A stretch of 64,000 nucleotides of DNA. It comes from Streptomyces sp. NBC_01689 (GTDB taxonomy: Bacteria; Actinomycetota; Actinomycetes; Streptomycetales; Streptomycetaceae). The stretch's first letter is position 1. Each line of letters starts with the position of its first letter. The position numbers and the translations under genes are program-made. Positions 1 through 7,727 of this stretch are shown one piece after another. Location of the stretch: the NCBI RefSeq assembly GCF_036250675.1, contig NZ_CP109592.1, positions 5,456,001-5,520,000 of the forward strand, read 5' to 3'. The notes below the pieces were generated by a model. The model was not told where the DNA came from. It worked only from the letters and a program-made list of their open reading frames with translations, and made no database searches.

Positions 1-621
1 GCCCGGCTGTGCCAGCGCCCGCAGGCCCTGCAGCCCGGCGCGGTCGAGTCGCTGGACGCCGCCTACGGTCACGGACCGTACGCGGAGCAGCCGGCCGAGC
101 ACGGCGCCTTCGACGGGCACGCCGCGGCGCACGGCTTCGACTTCCGGCCGGGCACGGCGGCGTACGACGCCTTCGACCACCATGTGCACACCGTCGCGCC
201 CGAGGGTGAGACGGACGACGGGGCCAAGGGGCTCGCGGTGCTCTTCTGCGACCTGGACGGCTTCAAGTCGATCAACGACCGGTTCGGTCACAACGCGGGC
301 GACGCCGTGCTCATCGAGGTCGCCCGGCGCCTGACCAACGGCGTCCGCGACGGCGACACGGTCGCCCGGCTCGGCGGTGACGAGTTCGTGGTGCTCGCCG
401 ACGGCCTCGGCCGGGCGGACGCCGCGGACCTCGCCGTACGGCTGCGGAACGCGATCATCCCGCCGATCCGGGTCGACGGCCGGGCGGTCCGGGTGGGCGC
501 CAGCTTCGGCATCGGATGGGCACACTGCGGCATGACGGCGGACGAGGTCTTGAAATCCGCTGACGAACGGATGTACGTGGAGAAACGTTCTCGTCCCAAA
601 CAGCATCGGCGTGCCGGATAA
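1..621 (+). CDS. cdgB: GGDEF diguanylate cyclase, C-terminal part (CdgB-like), cut by the left edge
   Basis: The reading frame is open from the first base, so only the last ~206 residues are present. They hold a complete GGDEF domain that makes cyclic di-GMP from two GTP. Visible are FCDLDGFKSIND (metal and substrate region), FGHNAGD, and the active-site loop RLGGDEFVVL. An RxxD inhibitory I-site (RDGD) lies exactly five residues before GGDEF, so product inhibition is expected. No EAL domain follows; the protein ends about 20 basic residues after the fold. In Streptomyces a GAF/PAS-GGDEF enzyme of this kind (CdgB, a developmental c-di-GMP synthase) sits beside the nagA/nagK genes, as here. 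The identity with CdgB is inferred from that gene order, because the sensory N-terminus lies outside the window. The cyclase activity itself is well supported. Confidence 0.85.
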   Translation, partial: ARLCQRPQALQPGAVESLDAAYGHGPYAEQPAEHGAFDGHAAAHGFDFRPGTAAYDAFDHHVHTVAPEGETDDGAKGLAVLFCDLDGFKSINDRFGHNAGDAVLIEVARRLTNGVRDGDTVARLGGDEFVVLADGLGRADAADLAVRLRNAIIPPIRVDGRAVRVGASFGIGWAHCGMTADEVLKSADERMYVEKRSRPKQHRRAG

Positions 622-749
622 GTCACAGGTCAGTGGGTTGATGCGGTGAAGGCCACCCGTTTGGCCCCCTGGGAGCGGGTAGGCTCGCCCTTCACGTGCT
701 TCATTTCGTGGACCGCATCTGTACCGCACCTGTTGAGGAGTACCTAGGG

Positions 750-1760
750 ATGACGCCCGGCAGCAACGGCGCGAGCACGCCCGAGGACGACGACCCGTTC
801 GGCTACCTGTACGCCGACGGTCAGGCCAACGGCGCCACCCCGCCCAGCGGAGGCGGCGGCTACGGCTACCCGGGCTCGGTCAACCGGGTGCGAGCGGTCG
901 GCGAACGCCAGTACGGACAGCAGCAGAACGGTTACGGCCAGCAGCAGGCCGCCGCGCCCACCGCGCCCTACGGCCAGGCTCCGCAGCAGGGTGCGTACGG
1001 TCAGCCGGCCGCCTACGGCCAGCCCACCCAGCAGCAGCCCGGCTACGGCCGTCCGAACGCGCACCACTCGGCGCCCGAGACGGCCCCCGGCGGTGCGCCC
1101 GCCTCCCGGCAGTCGGCCGGCGGCGGCCGCGGTCGCGGCCCCAACACCAAGGGCCTCCTGATCGGCGCGATCGCCGTCGTCGCGGCCGTCGTCATCGGCA
1201 TCGGCATCGCGATGATGGGCGGCGACTCGAACGACGGCAAGAGCGACGACGCGGCGGGCTCGTCCCCGCAGGCCTCGCAGAGCGCCTCGGCGAGCGCGTC
1301 GGCCAGTGAGCCGGGCGGTTCCGAGGCGGAGCTGCCGAAGATCGACGCGAAGGCGCTGAACCTGGGCGCCGGTGTCTCCACGGCGTCGGACGTCCCGGGC
1401 GCCAAGTCCGACGGCGGCACCTATGTCAGCGGCCTCAACGCACCCGGGGCGCAGGTCACCTGGACCGTGAACGGCATCCCCGAGAACGGCGACTACACCC
1501 TCTTCGCGCGCTACAGCACGGCCGGCGCCGACGCGAAGATGACGCTCACGATCAACGGGAAGGTGTTCGGCAGCAAGCTGAACATGACCAACTTCACGGG
1601 CGCGGCCGACGGTGACTTCGCGAAGGGCTGGACGAAGACCTACGCGTATCCCACCCTCACCAAGGGCACCAACACGATCTCCATCTCCTGCGGGGACGGC
1701 GACAGTTGCAACGTCCTGCTCGACCAGCTCTCGCTGAAAAAGGGTCAGGTCAAGAACTAG
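750..1760 (+). CDS. Membrane-anchored CBM6/35-like carbohydrate-binding protein
   Basis: 336 aa. The start at 750 is preceded by GAGGAG; an in-frame ATG at 696 has no ribosome site. The N-terminal ~140 residues are Gln/Gly/Tyr/Pro-rich and disordered (repeats such as YGQQQ and YGQP). One transmembrane segment follows (GLLIGAIAVVAAVVIGIGIA), then a Ser/Ala-rich linker, then a ~130-residue beta-sandwich-like domain with the look of a CBM35/CBM6 module (TYVSGLNAPGAQVTW, the YTLFARYS strand, and LLDQLSL at the end). The topology implies a cytoplasmic low-complexity tail and an external sugar-binding head. No catalytic domain is present. It lies between the cyclase and the amino-sugar genes, so binding of a cell-wall or environmental glycan is a reasonable guess. 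The ligand is unknown. Confidence 0.8.
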   Translation: MTPGSNGASTPEDDDPFGYLYADGQANGATPPSGGGGYGYPGSVNRVRAVGERQYGQQQNGYGQQQAAAPTAPYGQAPQQGAYGQPAAYGQPTQQQPGYGRPNAHHSAPETAPGGAPASRQSAGGGRGRGPNTKGLLIGAIAVVAAVVIGIGIAMMGGDSNDGKSDDAAGSSPQASQSASASASASEPGGSEAELPKIDAKALNLGAGVSTASDVPGAKSDGGTYVSGLNAPGAQVTWTVNGIPENGDYTLFARYSTAGADAKMTLTINGKVFGSKLNMTNFTGAADGDFAKGWTKTYAYPTLTKGTNTISISCGDGDSCNVLLDQLSLKKGQVKN

Positions 1761-1845
1761 GTCGTGTCCGCAGAGTCTCGTCCGCCCGGACCGGGCGGCG
1801 GGACGCGGACCGGCCCCCTGTGCGGCCGCTGCCGCGTGACGGCGC

Positions 1846-2775
1846 TCACGCGGCCGTCGCGTCCTCCGTCACCGCGATCCGGTCCGCCAGTGCCTCGTAC
1901 GCCTGACGGTCGAACTCGCCCGCCACCGGGGCGAGTACGGTCGCCGCGGACAGGGCGACGGCCCGCGCCAGGCGTTCCGGCCAGGGCAGGTTCTCCACCA
2001 GGCCCGACAGCAGGCCCGCGACCGCCGAGTCGCCCGCGCCCGTCGGATTGCCGCGCATCTGGCCGGGCGGGGCGGCCCGCCACAGGCCCTCCGGGGTGCG
2101 GGCGAGCAGACCGCGTGCGCCCAGGGAGGCCACCACGGCGTGCGCGCCGCGCCTGCGGGCGTCCCGGGTGGCCAGCAACGGCTCGTGGGAGCCGGTGAGT
2201 TCGGCCAGCTCGTCGGCGTTCGGCTTGACGATGTCGGGGCGGGCGGCGACCCCCCGGCGCAGCGGCTCGCCGCTGGTGTCGAGCAGGACGGGGACGGCCG
2301 CCGCGCGGGCCGCGCGAACCAGCCCCGCGTACGCGCCCACCGGCACCCCCGGTGGCAGGCTGCCGCAGAGGGCCACCGCCGAGGCGGAGCGCAGCAGATG
2401 CCCGTACGTCTCCTGGAAGGCCGCCCACTCCGCGGGGGTTACCTCCGGGCCGGGTTCGTTGAGCTGCGTGGTGTCGCCCGAGGCCGTGTCGACCACGGCT
2501 ATCGTGCGGCGCGTCGGGCCGGACACCGGGACCAGCGCGTCCACCAGGCCCGCGCAGCCGGTGAGTTGCTCCCGGAGGGAGCGGCCGGTGACCCCGCCCG
2601 AGAAGCCCGTGACCGTCACCCGGTGGCCGAGCGCGGCGAGCACCCGGGCCACGTTCAGCCCCTTGCCGCCCGGGCGTTCGGTCACCTCGCTCACCCGGTG
2701 CGAGGAGTGCGGCCGCAGGGCCCGTACGCGGTAGGTGATGTCGACCGCGGTGTTCAGTGTGACCGTGAGGATCAC
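1846..2775 (-). CDS. PfkB-family sugar kinase, 1-phosphofructokinase type
   Basis: 309 aa, GTG start with GGGGGAGG about nine bases upstream. It is a ribokinase-fold enzyme phosphorylating a sugar or sugar phosphate with ATP. The N-terminus TLNTAVDITYRV and the PGGKGLNVARVLAALGH motif are the classical PfkB signature 1 of the FruK/LacC subgroup. NPTGAGDSAVAG near residue 255 is signature 2, with the catalytic Asp. Length is normal for the family. It lies downstream of nagA on the same strand but is separated from it by a strong hairpin, so it may have its own transcript. Substrate could be fructose-1-phosphate, tagatose-6-phosphate or a related hexose phosphate; the sequence does not decide. 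Confidence 0.85.
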   Translation of the reverse strand: MILTVTLNTAVDITYRVRALRPHSSHRVSEVTERPGGKGLNVARVLAALGHRVTVTGFSGGVTGRSLREQLTGCAGLVDALVPVSGPTRRTIAVVDTASGDTTQLNEPGPEVTPAEWAAFQETYGHLLRSASAVALCGSLPPGVPVGAYAGLVRAARAAAVPVLLDTSGEPLRRGVAARPDIVKPNADELAELTGSHEPLLATRDARRRGAHAVVASLGARGLLARTPEGLWRAAPPGQMRGNPTGAGDSAVAGLLSGLVENLPWPERLARAVALSAATVLAPVAGEFDRQAYEALADRIAVTEDATAA

Positions 2776-2838
2776 CTGCGCCGACCTCCCCCGATGTGCT
2801 TGCCGACAGTTCCGGAGGCACGATCATGCCAAACGCGA

Positions 2839-2872
2839 CGGCGGTCGGCCCAGTCCCCCGGGCCGACCGCCG
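2839..2872 (-). terminator. Rho-independent-type hairpin after nagA
   Basis: A 13-bp perfect stem (left arm 2839-2851, right arm 2860-2872) with an 8-nt loop lies just after the nagA stop codon on the minus strand and before the PfkB gene. There is no clear U-tract, which is usual for Streptomyces terminators. Confidence 0.7.
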
Positions 2873-2892
2873 CGTGACAACAAAGGGATGTA

Positions 2893-4038
2893 TCAGCCCA
2901 GTTGGGGATCGACCACCCATTCGCCCCGGCGCATCACGCCCTTGAGGGCGAACTCCGCGTCGAGGACCACCAGGTCGGCGTCCTTGCCCGGCTCCAGCGA
3001 GCCCACCCGGTCGTACGCGCCGAGCAGCCTGGCCGGGTTGGCGGAGAGGGCCGCGACGACGTCCTCGACGGGCAGCCGGTCGACGGTGACCGCCCGCTGG
3101 AAGGCGCGGTCCAGGGTGAGCGTGGAGCCCGCGATCGAGCCGCCCTCCACCAGGCGCGCGACCCCCTCGCTGACCTCGACCTCCAGCGGGCCGAGCAGAT
3201 AGCGGCCGTCGCCGAAGCCCGCCGCGTCCATGGCGTCGGTGATGAACGCCACCCGGTCCGCGCCCGCGTGATGGAACGCCAGCTGGAGGGCGGCCGGGTG
3301 GAGATGGGTCCCGTCGTTGATCAGCTCGACGGTGATCCGCTCGTCCTCCAGGAGGGCGGTGATGGGCCCCGGGGTGCGGTGGCCGAGCGGGGGCATCGCG
3401 TTGAACAGGTGCGTGGCCACGGTCGCGCCCGCGTCGATGGCCTCCACCGTCTGCTCGTACGTCGCGTCGGTGTGCCCGATGGCCGCGATCACCCCGTGCT
3501 CTGCCAGCAGGCGCACGGAGTCGAGACCGCCCGGCAGTTCGGTGGCGAGGGTGACCATCCGGGCCCGGCCGCGCGCGGCGTCGATCAGCTTGCGGACCTC
3601 GGCCGGGTCCGGGTCGCGCAGCAGCTCCTCGGAGTGCGCGCCCTTGCGGCACGGCGAGATGAACGGGCCCTCGAAGTGGATGCCCGCGATGTCGCCCTGC
3701 TCGGCCAGCTCGGAGAGCAGTCCGGCGCGCTGCGCCAGTCCGTCCATGTCGCCGGTCACGGTCGAGGCGACGACCGTGGTGGTGCCGTGCAGCCGGTGCG
3801 TGTGCACGCCCCGCAGGACCTCCTCCACGGTGCCGGAGGTGAAGGAGGCGCCGCCGCCGCCGTGGTTGTGCAGGTCGACGAAGCCGGGGACGAGCCAGTG
3901 GCCCGACAGATCGGTGACCGGGGTGTCCTCGCCGGCGCTCCCGGCGATGCGCGTGCCGTCGACGATCACGCGTCCGCCGTCCACGACTCCGGTGGGCAGG
4001 ACCACCCTGGCACCGGAGAGAACCTTGCTAGGGGCCAT
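2893..4038 (-). CDS. nagA: N-acetylglucosamine-6-phosphate deacetylase
   Basis: 381 aa. The enzyme hydrolyses GlcNAc-6-phosphate to glucosamine-6-phosphate and acetate in the cytoplasm, the committing step of N-acetylglucosamine use and cell-wall recycling. It is an amidohydrolase-superfamily protein: the metal motif appears as VDLHNHGGGG near residue 60, followed by IHFEGPFI, GHTDATYEQ, the ATHLFNAM motif, and the catalytic FITDAMDAAG. The start is set by coupling: its ATG overlaps the TGA of the upstream kinase in the pentamer TGATG, so translation is probably reinitiated. Together with the ROK kinase it forms the nagKA operon known as a DasR target in Streptomyces. Conserved length and all expected motifs make the call firm. 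Confidence 0.95.
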   Translation of the reverse strand: MAPSKVLSGARVVLPTGVVDGGRVIVDGTRIAGSAGEDTPVTDLSGHWLVPGFVDLHNHGGGGASFTSGTVEEVLRGVHTHRLHGTTTVVASTVTGDMDGLAQRAGLLSELAEQGDIAGIHFEGPFISPCRKGAHSEELLRDPDPAEVRKLIDAARGRARMVTLATELPGGLDSVRLLAEHGVIAAIGHTDATYEQTVEAIDAGATVATHLFNAMPPLGHRTPGPITALLEDERITVELINDGTHLHPAALQLAFHHAGADRVAFITDAMDAAGFGDGRYLLGPLEVEVSEGVARLVEGGSIAGSTLTLDRAFQRAVTVDRLPVEDVVAALSANPARLLGAYDRVGSLEPGKDADLVVLDAEFALKGVMRRGEWVVDPQLG

Positions 4039-4988
4039 CAGGTGGTTACCTCCGAGCGGTCGGTGAGGGGAGTTTCGAGCAGGTCCCAGGCGAGCAGGCC
4101 CGCGCCCAGGCAGCCGGCCGTGTCCCCGAGGGCCGCGGGGACGAGCGACGGCAGCTTCTGGAAGGTGACGCGCCGTTCCACGGCGGCCCGCAGGGGCGTG
4201 AACAGGGTGTCCCCGGCCTCGGCGAGCCCGCCGCCGATGATCAGGGTGCGCGGGTCGAGCAGGGTGAGCGCGGTGACGAGTCCGTCGGCGAGCGCGTCGA
4301 CGGCGTCCTGCCAGACCCGTACGGCCCGCGGGTCCCCCGACTCCACGGCCTTCGCGCAGTCCGCCGCGTCGGCGTCGGGTGATCCGGAGGCCTCCGCCCA
4401 GGCCTGGCTCACGGCCGCCGCGGACGCGTACCGCTCCAGGCAGCCGTGCTGTCCGCAGGGGCACGGGGTGCCCTGGGGGCGTACGACGATGTGGCCGATC
4501 TCGCCGGCGAAGCCGTGCGCGCCCGCCTCGACCGTGCCGCCGATGCCGATGGCGCCCGCGATGCCGGTGCCGAGCGGGACGAACAGGAAACGGTCGGCCC
4601 CCCGTCCGGCGCCGATCCGGCCCTCCGCGAGGCCGCCGGTGCGCACGTCGTGTCCGAGGGCCACCGGCACCCCGCCCAGCCGCTCGCCGAGCAGCCGGCG
4701 CAGCGGTACGTCGCGCCAGCCGAGGTTCGCCGAGTAGACGGCGGTGCCGCTGTCCGCGTCGACGATGCCGGGGACGGCGACCCCGGCGGCCGTCGCGGGG
4801 GTCCCGAAGTGCCGCTCGCCGTGGGCGCGCAGCTCGGCCGCGAAGTCGAGGATCGCGTCGACCACGGCGTCCGGGCCGCGTTCCCGGCCGGTGGCGCGGC
4901 GGGCCTGGTGGAGCAGCTCGCCCGCCGGCCCGACCAGGGCGGCCTTCATCCCGGTGCCGCCCACATCGAGGGCGATGACATGTCTCAC
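4038..4988 (-). CDS. nagK: ROK-family sugar kinase, probable N-acetylglucosamine kinase
   Basis: 316 aa, GTG start. It is a ROK kinase with the phosphate-1 motif ALDVGGTGMKAAL at the N-terminus, the catalytic Asp in LGHDVRTGGLAE, and the zinc motif CPCGQHGCLERYASA. There is no N-terminal HTH, so it is an enzyme, not a ROK repressor. Close relatives in Streptomyces next to nagA act on free N-acetylglucosamine, giving the NagA substrate, and the overlap with nagA (TGATG) supports that. A glucokinase activity cannot be excluded from sequence alone. Its promoter region holds two DasR-like boxes shared with the divergent sugar-binding lipoprotein gene. Confidence 0.88.
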   Translation of the reverse strand: MRHVIALDVGGTGMKAALVGPAGELLHQARRATGRERGPDAVVDAILDFAAELRAHGERHFGTPATAAGVAVPGIVDADSGTAVYSANLGWRDVPLRRLLGERLGGVPVALGHDVRTGGLAEGRIGAGRGADRFLFVPLGTGIAGAIGIGGTVEAGAHGFAGEIGHIVVRPQGTPCPCGQHGCLERYASAAAVSQAWAEASGSPDADAADCAKAVESGDPRAVRVWQDAVDALADGLVTALTLLDPRTLIIGGGLAEAGDTLFTPLRAAVERRVTFQKLPSLVPAALGDTAGCLGAGLLAWDLLETPLTDRSEVTT

Positions 4989-5017
4989 GGGGACAGTCTC
5001 GCCCCTTACCCCAGGAG

Positions 5018-5029
5018 AGGTCTAGTCCA
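5018..5029 (-). promoter_or_regulatory. DasR-responsive-element-like box 1 (nagK side)
   Basis: Read on the minus strand the core is TGGACTAGACCT. The DasR dre consensus (known from Streptomyces GlcNAc/chitin genes) is close to TGGTCTAGACCA, so this copy differs at two positions. It lies about 30 bp upstream of the nagK start, between the divergent nagK and lipoprotein genes. The same 12-mer recurs upstream of cutC at 24961. Confidence 0.75.
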
Positions 5030-5035
5030 CTCACG

Positions 5036-5047
5036 TGGTGTAGACCT
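5036..5047 (+). promoter_or_regulatory. DasR-responsive-element-like box 2 (lipoprotein side)
   Basis: The core is TGGTGTAGACCT, which differs from the dre consensus at two positions. Its start is 18 bp from the start of box 1 (5018 to 5036), within the divergent promoter region. Paired boxes suggest that one GntR-family regulator controls both directions according to aminosugar-phosphate level. Confidence 0.72.
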
Positions 5048-5125
5048 TGTATCCGCATTCCGAGACGGATGCAATGGACGCAGAAGCAAAGACGGCAACA
5101 CGGCGCAGGGGCGGGAGACGACAGG

Positions 5126-6391
5126 GTGCAGCGACGGAGGACAGGACTGGTCGCGGCGGTGTCCGCGCTGGGTATGACAGCGACCCTCGCGGGCTGCGGC
5201 AGCTCGGACGGGTCCGGGGACGTGACCCTCGAACTCGTGGCCGCCGACTACGGCGACTCCACGGCCAACACCTCCCAGAAGTACTGGGACACGCTGGTCA
5301 AGGGGTACGAGAAGGCTCACCCGGGGGTGCGTGTCGACGTCACCGTCTACCCCTGGACCGACGTCGACCGCAAGGTCCGCGAGCGGGTGGCGGCGGGCAG
5401 GGCGCCCGACATGGCCCAGATCGGCGCGTACGCCGACTACGCCGCCAGGGACCAGCTCTACAGCGCCGATCAGGTGCTCTCCATACCGGTCCAGGCCGAC
5501 TTCGTCTCCCAGCTCACCGAGGCGGGGCAGATGAACCGGGTGCAGTACGGGATGCCGTTCGCGGCCTCCACCCGGCTGCTGTTCTTCAACAAGAAGCTCT
5601 TCGCCGACGCCGGCCTCACCCCGCCGCAGAGCTGGAGCGAGCTCGCGGCCGACGCGAGCGTCCTCAAGTCGCGGGGCGTGAAGTTCCCGTACGCGCTGCC
5701 GCTGGGCCCGGAGGAGGCGCAGGCGGAGACCATGCAGTGGCTGCTGAGCGGCGGCGACGGTTACACGGACGACGTCGGCACGTACCACCTCGACTCGACG
5801 GAGAACGTCGACACCCTCAGCTGGCTCAAGAACGAACTGGTCGGCAAGGGACTCACCGGACCCGTCGCACCTGCCAAGCTCAACCGTGGAGACGCTTTCG
5901 CGGCGTTCGCCCGGGGCGAGGTCGGGATGCTCAACGGGCACCCCACGCTGATGAAGGCGGCGGCCGACAAGGGCGTGAAGTTCGGCATGGTGCCGATGCC
6001 GGGTGTCGACGGCCGGGCGAAGGCGACGATGGGTGTCGCCGACTGGATGATGGCGTTCAAGCACAACGGGCACCGGGAGCAGATCGGCTCGTTCCTGGAC
6101 TACGTCTACAGCGAGAAGAACGTGCTCGCGTTCTCCCACGAGTACGACCTGCTGCCGGTGACGACGTCCGCGTCCCAGGCGATGAGCGCGGACGCGCACG
6201 ACAAGGATCTCGCCCCGTTCCTCGACGAGCTGCCCTCCTCGCGGCTCTACCCGGTCGGCAAGACCTCCTGGGCATCCGTCAGCGCGGACATCAAGCAGGA
6301 CATCGGCAAGGCGGTCGCCCCGGGGGGCAGCCCGGCCGGAGTGCTGGGCGAGCTGCAGCGGACGGCGACGATCAGGGACAGCCGGGACTGA
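5126..6391 (+). CDS. Extracellular solute-binding lipoprotein (family 1, sugar ABC type), orphan
   Basis: 421 aa from the GTG at 5126, which follows GGGAG and places three arginines directly before the hydrophobic signal (VQRRRTGL). An ATG at 5069 would add 19 unlikely residues. The signal ends in a lipobox, LAGC, so the mature protein is lipid-anchored on the outer face of the membrane. The rest is a family-1 binding-protein fold (VRVDVTVYPWTDVDRKV, YGMPFAASTRLLFFNKKLF, GVADWMMAFK) like those for oligosaccharides. No permease or ATPase gene is nearby; the next gene is a small DUF3263 protein. It must use permeases encoded elsewhere, as some Streptomyces binding proteins do. The shared DasR-like boxes suggest an amino sugar or chitin-derived ligand, but this is inference. 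Confidence 0.85.
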   Translation: MQRRRTGLVAAVSALGMTATLAGCGSSDGSGDVTLELVAADYGDSTANTSQKYWDTLVKGYEKAHPGVRVDVTVYPWTDVDRKVRERVAAGRAPDMAQIGAYADYAARDQLYSADQVLSIPVQADFVSQLTEAGQMNRVQYGMPFAASTRLLFFNKKLFADAGLTPPQSWSELAADASVLKSRGVKFPYALPLGPEEAQAETMQWLLSGGDGYTDDVGTYHLDSTENVDTLSWLKNELVGKGLTGPVAPAKLNRGDAFAAFARGEVGMLNGHPTLMKAAADKGVKFGMVPMPGVDGRAKATMGVADWMMAFKHNGHREQIGSFLDYVYSEKNVLAFSHEYDLLPVTTSASQAMSADAHDKDLAPFLDELPSSRLYPVGKTSWASVSADIKQDIGKAVAPGGSPAGVLGELQRTATIRDSRD

Positions 6392-6485
6392 TGGGCCGGG
6401 GCCCGGTCCCGGCCGGATTGGCGGGGACCGGGCCGACGGGCCGACGGTCGGGCGGGTGTCGGTGGCGGGGGCTACCGTGCTTCTC

Positions 6486-6722
6486 ATGACGGCCATGGAG
6501 GAGCTCGGGACGCGGGAGCGGGCGGTTCTCGCCATGGAGCGGCGGGGGTTCGCCGGGCCCGGGGCGAAGGAGCGGGCGATACGGGAGCAGCTGGGGCTGG
6601 CGCCGGTGCGTTATTACCAGCTTCTCAACGCGCTGCTCGACGATCCGCGGGCGCTGGCGCACGATCCGGTCACGGTGAACCGGTTGCGGCGGGTCCGGGA
6701 GGCCCGCCGCGACGACCGCTGA
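6486..6722 (+). CDS. DUF3263 small putative HTH protein
   Basis: 78 aa. The start at 6486 lies seven bases after a TACCGT -10-like hexamer with no ribosome site, which suggests a leaderless message. The protein is dominated by one region that reads like a helix-turn-helix (ERAVLAMERRGFAG, AIREQLGLAPVRYYQLLNAL, then DPVTVNRLRRVRE). This is the DUF3263 pattern, an actinobacterial family with sigma-70-region-4-like character. Function is unknown. It is unlikely to be an anti-sigma factor because no partner gene adjoins it. Confidence 0.78.
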   Translation: MTAMEELGTRERAVLAMERRGFAGPGAKERAIREQLGLAPVRYYQLLNALLDDPRALAHDPVTVNRLRRVREARRDDR

Positions 6723-6776
6723 CCCGGCGGAGGCGGAAGGCCGGTGGGGGGTCGGCCGCGCCGATAGGGTCGGCGC

Positions 6777-7652
6777 ATGGGCAGTCATGCGGAATCCCCG
6801 GAACACCCCGAGACCACGGACACCGTCCCCACGCCGGCGACCCCCACGGGAAGGGACGGACTGCGGGCCATCCTCACGCACCCCGCCCGAACCGTGATCG
6901 CGCTCGACTTCGACGGAACCCTCGCCCCCATCGTCCCCGACCCGGAACAGGCCCGGGCCCACCCCGGCGCGGTCCCCGCCCTCGCGGCCCTCGCCCCGAA
7001 GGTCGCCTCCGTCGCGGTCGTCACGGGCCGGCCCGCCGGGGTCGCGGTGCGCCACGGCGGCTTCGCGGGGGTGCCGGGACTGGACCACCTCGTCGTCCTC
7101 GGCCACTACGGCGCCGAGCGCTGGGACGCCCGCACCGGCACCGTCAGCGCCCCCGCCCCCCATCCGGGCGTGGCCGCCGTCCGCGCCGAACTGCCGGGGG
7201 TCCTCGACCGGGCCGGCGCCTGGCACGGCACCTGGGTCGAGGAGAAGGGCCGCGCGGTCGCCGTCCACACCCGCCGCGCCGCGGACCCGCAGGCCGCCTT
7301 CGAGTCCCTGCGTGAACCCCTCGCCGACCTCGCCACCCGGCACGGCCTGATCGTCGAACCGGGCCGGATGGTCCTGGAACTGCGTCCGCCGGGCATGGAC
7401 AAGGGCGTCGCCCTCCTGGAGTACGTCCGCGAGGTCGGCGCCGAGGCCGTCCTCTACGCGGGCGACGACCTCGGCGACCTGCCCGCCTTCGCCGCCGTCG
7501 ACAAACTCCGCTCGGACGGCGTCCCGGGACTGCTGGTGTGCAGCGGCAGTTCGGAGGTCGCGGAACTCGCCGAACGCGCCGACCTGGTGGTCGACGGCCC
7601 CGCCGGAGTCGTCGGGCTGCTGAGGTCCCTGGCCGAGCGCCTGGACCGGTAG
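6777..7652 (+). CDS. otsB: Trehalose-6-phosphate phosphatase
   Basis: 291 aa. It is a HAD-superfamily phosphatase that removes phosphate from trehalose-6-phosphate to give trehalose, an osmolyte and spore carbon store. HAD motif I is IALDFDGTLAPI (nucleophile Asp), motif II is VVTGRP, and the motif IV acidic cluster is YAGDDLGDLPAF. The cap contains YGAERWD and a lysine in EEKGRAVAVH, typical of OtsB. The message looks leaderless: TAGGGT ends six bases before the ATG. It is convergent with otsA, separated by 75 bp, so synthase and phosphatase are not cotranscribed here. About 35 N-terminal residues precede the core and look disordered. Confidence 0.95.
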   Translation: MGSHAESPEHPETTDTVPTPATPTGRDGLRAILTHPARTVIALDFDGTLAPIVPDPEQARAHPGAVPALAALAPKVASVAVVTGRPAGVAVRHGGFAGVPGLDHLVVLGHYGAERWDARTGTVSAPAPHPGVAAVRAELPGVLDRAGAWHGTWVEEKGRAVAVHTRRAADPQAAFESLREPLADLATRHGLIVEPGRMVLELRPPGMDKGVALLEYVREVGAEAVLYAGDDLGDLPAFAAVDKLRSDGVPGLLVCSGSSEVAELAERADLVVDGPAGVVGLLRSLAERLDR

Positions 7653-7727
7653 TCCCGGCCCGCCGCACCCCGGTCCGCCGCACCCCGAAGCGAGTCCGCG
7701 GCCCGGGATGCGGCGGCTCCGGCGGTC

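Noticed and set aside
1757-3652. A 631-codon minus-strand frame spanning the PfkB and nagA genes
   Set aside because: Arg/Gly/Pro/Ala-rich shadow in another frame of two clear enzymes; it lacks a start with a ribosome site and crosses a terminator.
5006-6535. A 509-codon minus-strand frame antisense to the lipoprotein gene
   Set aside because: Shadow frame; the plus strand has a lipobox and an ABC binding-protein fold.
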